A DNA stretch of 64,000 nucleotides, taken from positions 434,001 through 498,000 of the forward strand of contig NZ_FXTN01000001.1 of NCBI RefSeq assembly GCF_900182595.1, in the 5' to 3' direction. The notes below the pieces were generated by a model, which saw only the letters and a list, made by a program, of their open reading frames with translations, made no database searches and was not told the origin of the DNA. This DNA comes from Pedobacter westerhofensis (GTDB lineage: Bacteria > Bacteroidota > Bacteroidia > Sphingobacteriales > Sphingobacteriaceae). The translations under genes were made by a program, and so were the position numbers. Positions 58,098 through 64,000 of this stretch are shown here, piece after piece; position 1 is the stretch's first letter; each line of letters opens with the position of its first letter.

Positions 58098-59553
58098 CTT
58101 CATCCCGATCAGGTCACAACAGGGCATTCCGCTGGTCAGTTTAAATTCTAATATGAAAAATATAACCGTCAAATCGCTGCAGGCCATTGGGAGTTTAAAG
58201 GATGTGCCTGATGATCAGCTGCAGTGGTTTATAGACCGCAGCCGCATTCTGGAATTACCTGCCGGGGCAAGCATATTCAAACCGGGCGAGCTGATACCCG
58301 GCCCCTTTATAATTATATCAGGAAAGGTGAGGCTGTGCATGCCCGCCGGGCAGGAGCTGCATGAGGTAGGGACCTACGAGGCTGGCGCTATCGGCGGAAA
58401 CCTGCCCTTCTCCCGGGCTAAAGTTTCCAACGTGATCACTGAGGTGGCAGAAGACCTCATCTATCTGCAATTTCCGCTCAACCAGTTGGAGGAGATGATC
58501 CGGTCTCAATTCGGCCTCACACAGGCCCTGGTACATGTGATGGCCAACCGTATCCGGGAATACACCGCCTTTGAGCAGCAGAACGAAAAAATGATGGCTT
58601 TAGGAAAGCTTTCAGCGGGACTGGCCCATGAGTTGAACAACCCCGCTGCAGCCGTTGTGCGGGGATCTGTTTCATTAGTGAAACACCTGCAGCTGATGCC
58701 GGACGCTTTCAGGCAGGTAATGTTGCTCCGGCTGGATACAAGAGAGATGAATTACCTGACCGATAAATTGTCAGATGCCCTGTCAAAAACGGAAAAACCG
58801 GTACTGAGCATGATGGAGCGTTCCGCTTTGGAAGATGACATGCTGAATTGGCTGGATGACCACGTCACAGCCTTCGGGGCCGATACCGCGGAAAACCTGG
58901 TTGATTTTGGCTTTAGCGTGTCCGATCTGGATGAGATCAAAGCGCATATCCCTGCCGCAGCAATTTCAGCAGTGTTCAACTGGATCAGCAACTATCTGGT
59001 GACAGAAAAAATAGTGGTGGATATACATGAGGCTTCCGGCCGGATTGCCGGTCTGGTAGGTGCTGTAAAGACATTTACGCACATGGACCGCGGCTACGGT
59101 AAACAAAATGCAGACATCCATACCGGGATCCGCAATACGCTAACCATGTTACAGTACAAGATAAGAAATGGGAATGTGCAGGTTGTTGAAAATTTTGACA
59201 CCAGTTTGCCAGAGGTAAATGCACTGATCGGTGAGCTGAACCAGGTGTGGACCAACCTTTTAGACAATGCCCTGGACGCTATGGAACCTAACCAAAAGGG
59301 CCAGCTAACCATTACCACCGGCCGCGCCAGGGATTGCCTGCGCGTCACCATTTCAGATAATGGGCCTGGCATCCCTGAAGATATTAAGAGCCGGATATTT
59401 GACCCCTTTTTTACAACAAAAGAAATCGGCAAAGGTACCGGACTTGGATTGGATATGGTGATGCGGATTATTAAACAGCACAAAGGTGCCGTCAAGCTGC
59501 AGTCCAAACCCGGGCAAACAGATTTCATTGTGGAGATTCCCATCAATGCATAG
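58081..59553 (+). CDS. Soluble histidine kinase with N-terminal cNMP-binding-type domain
   Basis: 490 residues from ATG 58081 (or 466 from ATG 58153, MKNITVKSLQAIGSLK, where homology seems to begin). A cNMP-binding-type beta roll spans about 45-155 (LELPAGASIFKPGELIPGPFII, ending before NRIREYTAFEQQNE). The H box is LGKLSAGLAHELNNPAAAV with H183, then a long helical insert. The ATPase domain shows N box QVWTNLLDNALDAM, DNGPGIPE and GTGLGLDM. No membrane helix is seen. It is 43 nt before a receiver-flavoprotein gene, its probable phospho-partner. Confidence 0.92.
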   Translation: MTLQNSFIPIRSQQGIPLVSLNSNMKNITVKSLQAIGSLKDVPDDQLQWFIDRSRILELPAGASIFKPGELIPGPFIIISGKVRLCMPAGQELHEVGTYEAGAIGGNLPFSRAKVSNVITEVAEDLIYLQFPLNQLEEMIRSQFGLTQALVHVMANRIREYTAFEQQNEKMMALGKLSAGLAHELNNPAAAVVRGSVSLVKHLQLMPDAFRQVMLLRLDTREMNYLTDKLSDALSKTEKPVLSMMERSALEDDMLNWLDDHVTAFGADTAENLVDFGFSVSDLDEIKAHIPAAAISAVFNWISNYLVTEKIVVDIHEASGRIAGLVGAVKTFTHMDRGYGKQNADIHTGIRNTLTMLQYKIRNGNVQVVENFDTSLPEVNALIGELNQVWTNLLDNALDAMEPNQKGQLTITTGRARDCLRVTISDNGPGIPEDIKSRIFDPFFTTKEIGKGTGLGLDMVMRIIKQHKGAVKLQSKPGQTDFIVEIPINA

Positions 59554-59596
59554 CCAATACTTATTTTAATGATCACCTTCTACCCTTCATAAGCTT

Positions 59597-61264
59597 ATGA
59601 GCCTACCGATTATATTCTGTATAGATGACGATGCCCAGGTGTTAAGGGCAATTACCCGCGACTTAAAAAGCCGCTACCGCGACCGTTACCGCATCCTGAG
59701 TACCACAATTGTACAGGAAGCACTCAAGAGTTTGCTGGAACTGAACAATAAGGGCGATTCCGTTGCCCTATTCCTGTCAGATCAGCGCATGCCCGAGATG
59801 CAGGGGGTGGATTTCCTGGTTAATGCCATGCAGTATTTCCCGGAGGCAAAACGGGTACTGCTTACTGCCTACTCTGATAAAGATGCTGCAATTAAGGCGA
59901 TCAATGAGGCAAAACTGGATTACTATCTTGTTAAGCCCTGGGACCCGCCAGAAGAAAAATTGTTCCCGGTGATCGATGACTTGCTCCATGACTGGCAATG
60001 TGATTACCATCCGGTTTTCAAAGGCATAAAAGTAGCCGGTTATCAATACGCTCAAGGTTCTCATGAGATCAAGGATTTTCTGGCCGGCAACCTTGTGCCC
60101 TACCAATGGCTGGACATGGAGTCGGATACAGAGGTGAAAAAACTATTGTCCAATAACAGTCTCAGCGAAGCGCAGTTGCCGATCGTATTCTTAGAGGATG
60201 GCGGGTACCTCAGCAAACCTGGCTTAGCAGAACTTGCCGGTCGTATTGGTATCAACCCGCGGCGGCAGCGGCAGGATGTTTATGATGTTGTAATCATTGG
60301 TGCCGGCCCTGCCGGACTGGCGGCCGGTGTGTATGGTGCATCCGAAGGATTAAAGACGCTGCTGATCGAGCGCCGTGCTCCGGGTGGGCAGGCCGGCACC
60401 AGTTCCCGTATAGAGAACTACCTGGGCTTCCCTACCGGTTTAAGCGGCGCCGAACTTACCCGCCGTGCCATGACACAGGCAACCCGTTTAGGCACAGAAT
60501 TCCTGTCGCCCCAGGCAGTGCGTTCTATTGAAGAAAAGGATGGGTATAAAAGGATCATCCTGGATAACGACGAACAAATTATCACCCGCAGTGTGGTCAT
60601 CACTACCGGAGTTGATTACAGAAAACTTGAAACTGCCGGTATTGCTGAATTTACGGGCGCGGGGATCTATTACGGGGCTGCCATGACCGAAGCCACAGCC
60701 TGCAGGGACAAAGAGGTCTATATTGTTGGCGGCGGAAACTCTGCAGGCCAGGCTGCCATGTACCTTTCTAAATTTGCCAAAAACGTTTATATGCTGATCC
60801 GTAAAGCGGACCTTACCGCAACCATGTCTGCTTACCTGATTGATCAGATCGCTTCAGAACCCAATATACATGTAAAACCAGGGACAGAAATTGCAGCTGC
60901 CCATGGTTCAGATAAGTTGCAAAGCCTCGACATAAGGACATTTGATTCTCAAAAGATCAGCAATTGCCCGGCAGACGCGCTCTATGTTTTCATTGGTGCC
61001 AAGCCTTTTACCGACTGGATCGAACTTAGCATCATCAAAGATGACAAAGGTTTCCTTGAAACCGGCCGCGATCTCAAGTCTCATACCGATTTCAACAAAA
61101 TCTGGAAACAAAAACGTGATCCCTACCTGCTGGAGACAAGTTGTCCGGGAATCTTTGCTGCCGGCGATGTGCGGGCCGGTGCAATGAACCGCGTAGCCTC
61201 AGCCGTAGGTGAAGGTTCTATGGCCATCAGCTTTGTGCATAAGTATCTGGCGGAGGTGAAATAG
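59597..61264 (+). CDS. Receiver domain fused to thioredoxin-reductase-like flavoprotein
   Basis: 555 residues. Residues 1-125 are a receiver with IDDD (9-12), phospho-acceptor D62 in LFLSDQRMPEMQG, T90 and K113. Residues 140-225 look like a Cys-less thioredoxin/glutaredoxin-like module. From about 230 a TrxR-like flavoprotein follows: VIIGAGPAGLAAGVYG binds FAD, VGGGNSAGQAAMYLSKFA (about 376) binds NAD(P)H, and FAAGDVRAGAMNRVASAVGEG closes the FAD site. The usual CxxC before the NADPH motif is missing: only one Cys is left in EATACRDKEV. It probably acts as an NAD(P)H-flavin switch under kinase control. Confidence 0.92.
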   Translation: MSLPIIFCIDDDAQVLRAITRDLKSRYRDRYRILSTTIVQEALKSLLELNNKGDSVALFLSDQRMPEMQGVDFLVNAMQYFPEAKRVLLTAYSDKDAAIKAINEAKLDYYLVKPWDPPEEKLFPVIDDLLHDWQCDYHPVFKGIKVAGYQYAQGSHEIKDFLAGNLVPYQWLDMESDTEVKKLLSNNSLSEAQLPIVFLEDGGYLSKPGLAELAGRIGINPRRQRQDVYDVVIIGAGPAGLAAGVYGASEGLKTLLIERRAPGGQAGTSSRIENYLGFPTGLSGAELTRRAMTQATRLGTEFLSPQAVRSIEEKDGYKRIILDNDEQIITRSVVITTGVDYRKLETAGIAEFTGAGIYYGAAMTEATACRDKEVYIVGGGNSAGQAAMYLSKFAKNVYMLIRKADLTATMSAYLIDQIASEPNIHVKPGTEIAAAHGSDKLQSLDIRTFDSQKISNCPADALYVFIGAKPFTDWIELSIIKDDKGFLETGRDLKSHTDFNKIWKQKRDPYLLETSCPGIFAAGDVRAGAMNRVASAVGEGSMAISFVHKYLAEVK

Positions 61265-61396
61265 CCTGCGGCTGCCGGTTTCATTATTTAAAATCAGCAA
61301 TAAGTTACCCGGTAACCTCAGAGTTACTGTTACTTTAAGTTACAAAGTTTCTATACGACCATTGTTTGGCTTAGCTTTACAAAAAAAATAAAAAAC
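61265..61396 (+). repeat. Cluster of GTTAC repeats upstream of the SnoaL-like gene
   Basis: GTTACC-C-GGTAAC (61304-61316) is an inverted repeat. Three further GTTAC copies start at 61323, 61329 and 61339. Another inverted pair, TGTTAC-TTTG-GTAACA, is at 61867-61882 beyond the gene. Candidate regulator sites. Confidence 0.55.
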
Positions 61397-61819
61397 ATGA
61401 GCAACTTAAATAACGAATCAGTGACTGTTTCCAATGATACCGTCCGCGATTTTTACCACCGCTACGTCGCAGCTGCCAACGCGCGCGATTTTGATACGAT
61501 CGATACATTAATGCATGATAGTATCCTGCTGAATGGCCAGCCAGTTCAAAAAGAAGAGGCACTTGCAGCTTTTAAATGGCTGACAGACACTGTTCCCGAT
61601 TATGTATGGCATATCGAAGATCTTTTTGTAGATGGCAACCGCATCGCGGCCCGCTTGCGTGACACCGGCACACCTGCCAAAACATTCTTTGGCGCTGAGC
61701 CAACCGGTGCCTCCATAGACTTTACAGAGTTTGCATCTTACAAGCTCCGCGACGGCCTGTTTTCCGAGATGTGGTATTTACTGGATACTGCCAAAATAAC
61801 GGAACAGCTAAACAAGTAA
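61397..61819 (+). CDS. SnoaL-like (NTF2 superfamily) protein
   Basis: 140 residues. VRDFYHRYVAAANARDFDTIDTLMHDSILLNGQP and FVDGNRIAARLRDTGTP are SnoaL-type helices and strands; the C-terminal FTEFASYKLRDGLFSEMWYLLDT closes the barrel. It is the third protein of this fold in the neighbourhood. A 132-nt gap with a GTTAC repeat cluster separates it from the receiver-flavoprotein gene, so it may have its own promoter. Function unknown. Confidence 0.88.
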   Translation: MSNLNNESVTVSNDTVRDFYHRYVAAANARDFDTIDTLMHDSILLNGQPVQKEEALAAFKWLTDTVPDYVWHIEDLFVDGNRIAARLRDTGTPAKTFFGAEPTGASIDFTEFASYKLRDGLFSEMWYLLDTAKITEQLNK

Positions 61820-62153
61820 TTTAAAAACAGTCCCGTGTTTAGTGTCTTACTAAACACGGAATTGTATGTTACTTTGGTAACAGAACAAACTGTTTACCAA
61901 TCATCCTGTCAACATTGCGGCTGATCAACAATGATGGCAGGGTTTCATTTAAAAAATTGCCTTTCACCACCGGGCGGGTAGTTTATAACTATTCCCACCT
62001 CAACCGGGCTGCTCTTTTATACCTTTCAAAATTACTGTTAATCTATAAGTTAGAACACATTCTGAGCTGCCTGAACAAGCAAATTGAGCTGTCAAAGAAA
62101 GTTTTGATCACCCGGAATCACAAACTTTACGGCATAAACTCAAAATAAGTAAA
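61820..62153 (+). other. 334-nt gap with hairpin and GTTAC inverted repeat, no gene
   Basis: Holds the hairpin at 61833-61859 and TGTTACTTTGGTAACA (61867-61882). A 77-codon TTG-started frame (61915-62148) has no recognisable features and is not called a gene. Confidence 0.65.
61833..61859 (+). terminator. Hairpin after the SnoaL-like gene
   Basis: An 11-bp perfect stem CCGTGTTTAGT / ACTAAACACGG with loop GTCTT, 13 nt after the stop. There is no T tract, so termination is only probable. Confidence 0.55.
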
Positions 62154-63125
62154 ATGGTTAAGATGGATAAAATACAACTGGGCAAAAATGGCCCGATGGT
62201 TTCTAAATTAGGCCTTGGATGTTTGCGGATGTCAGAAAACTTTGCAGCGCCGCTGAGCAATGATGCTGATAGCATTGCAACGATTCAGGCGGCATTAGAC
62301 AGTGGCATCAATTTCCTGGATACCGGAGACTTTTACGGCAATGGGGCTAACGAACTGCTCATTGGCAAAGCCATCAAAGGACGCAGAAACGATGCTTTCA
62401 TCAGTGTCAAGTTTGGTTCAGTGATGTATAACAGGCAATTTATAGGACATGACTTGCGTCCTATGTCCATTAAAAACTTTATCAACTATTCTTTGGTACG
62501 CCTGGGTATAGAAACTATAGATCTCTACCAACCTTCCAGATTGGATAACAGTGTTCCTGTAGAAGATGTGATCGGAACAGTTGCCGACCTCATCAAAGAA
62601 GGTAAAGTACGCTACCTCGGCGTTTCAGAGGTCACAACTGAACAACTTCTCGCTGCACATCAAACCTATCCGATAACTGCGCTGGAAGTGGGATATTCGC
62701 TGGCCGACCGTCAGATAGAAAATGACGTGCTACCACTTGCAAAAGAATTGGGAATTGGTGTTGTTGCCTTTGCTGTTACTTCTTAGAGATTGCTGACGGG
62801 CGACATGAAATCACCTTTGCCAGAAGGTGATTACCGCCGGATTTTCCCCCGTTTTCAAGGCGATAACTTTTTAAAAAACCTTGAAAAGGTTGAGCTGCTC
62901 AAGGATCTTGCTAAGGCAAAAGGACATACCCCGGCACAGTTGGCAATCGCCTGGGTAAACGCACAGGGAGATCAGATCATGCCCCTTATAAGTATGAGCA
63001 GCAGATCAAGATTAACAGAAAATATCGAAGCAATGCTGATAAGATTCAGTCCCGATGAAATGGAAAGCCTGAATCAGCACTTTTCGCATGGCGCTATAAT
63101 CGGTAATACTTTCCTTCGCCGATAG
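62154..63125 (+). pseudogene. Aldo/keto reductase gene interrupted by an in-frame TAG
   Basis: Frame and homology continue across a single TAG at 62784-62786: 210 residues before it and about 113 after (RLLTGDMKSPLPEGDY onward). Before the stop, KLGLGCLRMSENFA, LDTGDFYGNGANELLIGKA (catalytic Asp and Tyr) and ISVKFG (catalytic Lys) are seen. The catalytic His position reads YQPSRLD, without His, a form found in other Bacteroidota AKRs. After the stop, the cofactor-binding PLISMSSRSRLTENIEA is intact. TAG is used as a normal stop by other genes here, so this is a recent nonsense mutation, or a sequencing error, rather than recoding. Confidence 0.85.
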
Positions 63126-63167
63126 ATACTATATTCATTTAGTAATCGTATAGATGATATTATATTA

Positions 63168-63974
63168 ATGATCAATCCTACTGAACTTAAGCCAGAGATA
63201 CTATTTTTATCATTCATCTCTTCAAAGAGGAAGGAAAGAATAGGTTTTATTGAACACACCGCCCTGATATTCCAGGCCTCCGGACATTTCACTCTTGAAA
63301 CTGCCGGCGAGCGCACATCTATGCAGCAGGGTGAAATCATGCTGGTGAAAAAGAACCAATTGGGAGAAATCACAAAGTTGCCCCTGGAGGGCCAGCAGTA
63401 CCAAACAATCGTAATCTTACTGAAAGAAGAACTGTTAAGGAAAATTGCACTTCAAGAGCGGATAGAAAACGTGCCCAAATACAGCGGCCCTTCAAATATC
63501 CTTATTCCGGCAAATGATTATCTGCAGGGCTTCTTTCAGTCTGTAATCCCCTATGTTCTGCATGCAGATCAGGAGATTACGCAGGCACTGGGCATATTTA
63601 AAGTCAGGGAAGCCGTAAAATTGCTGCTTCACACCCATCCCGGCCTGCGAGATTTCCTTTTCGATTTTTCTGAACCTCATAAGGTAGATCTTGAAAAGTT
63701 TATGCTCAATAATTTTCAGTTCAACATCCCGCTGGAGAAGTTTGCAATCCTCACAGGACGAAGCATGGCGGGATTTAAACGTGATTTTAAAAAAACATTT
63801 AATATGCCGCCCCGGCAGTGGCTTCTGGAAATAAGATTAAACGAAGCACGGCATCTTATTGAAAAAAAGAACGGCAAATCATCATCCATCTATCTTGACC
63901 TTGGATTTGAAAGCCTGTCACATTTCTCCTCTTCTTTTAAGAAAAAATTTGGAAAATCTCCTACTGCCTGGTAA
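63168..63974 (+). CDS. AraC-family transcriptional regulator
   Basis: 268 residues. The N-terminal half (ALIFQASGHFTLETAGERTSMQQGEIMLV, about 30-60) is cupin-like; two C-terminal AraC HTH motifs follow (FNIPLEKFAILTGRSMAGFKRDF and SSSIYLDLGFESLSHFSSSFKK), ending KFGKSPTAW. It lies 42 nt after the interrupted aldo/keto reductase gene on the same strand. It may regulate that gene and the GTTAC-repeat promoters, which is inference. Confidence 0.92.
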   Translation: MINPTELKPEILFLSFISSKRKERIGFIEHTALIFQASGHFTLETAGERTSMQQGEIMLVKKNQLGEITKLPLEGQQYQTIVILLKEELLRKIALQERIENVPKYSGPSNILIPANDYLQGFFQSVIPYVLHADQEITQALGIFKVREAVKLLLHTHPGLRDFLFDFSEPHKVDLEKFMLNNFQFNIPLEKFAILTGRSMAGFKRDFKKTFNMPPRQWLLEIRLNEARHLIEKKNGKSSSIYLDLGFESLSHFSSSFKKKFGKSPTAW

Positions 63975-64000
63975 ATGCTTGCCCGGGTGGTGATTATATA

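Noticed and set aside
61915..62148. 77-codon ORF between the SnoaL-like and aldo/keto reductase genes
   Set aside because: TTG start, no family features, and the upstream part overlaps likely regulatory DNA.
62784..62786. Stop-codon recoding (for example pyrrolysine) at the aldo/keto reductase TAG
   Set aside because: TAG ends several intact genes here (for instance at 11211, 27982 and 38099), and no pyl genes or recoding structure are seen.
45545..63974. Prophage or integrative element
   Set aside because: No integrase, recombinase, transfer, capsid or tail gene, and no tRNA or flanking direct repeat was seen. Base composition looks like the rest of the window.
1..64000. tRNA and rRNA genes
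   Set aside because: I examined the gaps between genes for cloverleaf or rRNA signatures and recognised none; a tRNAscan or Infernal run would settle this.

Overview
The window is a chromosomal stretch of a Bacteroidota bacterium, most like Sphingobacteriaceae (Pedobacter/Mucilaginibacter type). Support for this comes from repeated TAnnTTTG promoter elements with little Shine-Dalgarno signal, a radical-SAM futalosine (MqnC) gene for menaquinone, the Bacteroidota-type GlmU-like protein, type B ribosomal protein L31, LytTR regulators paired with LytS-like kinases, a propeller-sensor kinase, and several Bacteroidota-only envelope proteins. I see no integrase, transposase, phage gene, CRISPR array, rRNA or tRNA.

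Region 1 (1-24 kb) is mostly housekeeping: guaB (cut by the window edge), a catalytic/non-catalytic M16 peptidase pair, mqnC, two Tat-type exported ferritin-like proteins, a LytTR regulator with a giant propeller kinase, an acetyltransferase-like gene, an XRE regulator, mpl-prmA-tpiA, a GlmU-like gene, rpmE2, methylmalonyl-CoA epimerase, a cysteine desulfurase with an IscA-like carrier, an acyl-CoA ligase and lysS. Strong terminators separate many of these units.

Region 2 (24.0-24.8 kb) has no convincing gene. It holds a long nested inverted repeat whose core is two perfect 25-bp arms. Region 3 (24.8-45.6 kb) returns to conserved genes: ung, an Lrp/AsnC regulator, a DtxR/MntR-type regulator with a 16-bp palindrome before it and an Nramp-Usp fusion after it, smpB, pcm, priA, envelope proteins, tsaB, yidD-rnpA-rpmH, a LiaF-like protein with a LytS/LytTR pair, a ChaN-like protein, mscL and rpoN.

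Region 4 (45.6-64 kb) is accessory. It is dense in regulators (MarR, two Crp/Fnr, three AraC) and in small-molecule enzymes and small ligand-binding folds (VOC, two SDRs, a CxxC carboxymuconolactone-decarboxylase-like protein, two SRPBCC, three SnoaL/NTF2-like, one MoaF-like, a BBE-type flavoprotein, an aldo/keto reductase with an in-frame stop). Its centre is a probable operon at 55.8-61.3 kb: NTF2-like, SnoaL-like, MoaF-like, a LivJ-type ligand-binding protein with no signal peptide, a histidine kinase with an N-terminal cNMP-binding-type domain, and a receiver domain fused to a thioredoxin-reductase-like flavoprotein without the CxxC centre. A cytoplasmic ligand-to-phosphorelay-to-flavoenzyme circuit is the most interesting inferred system here. 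Several inverted and direct repeats in the intergenic spaces look like operators for the local regulators.
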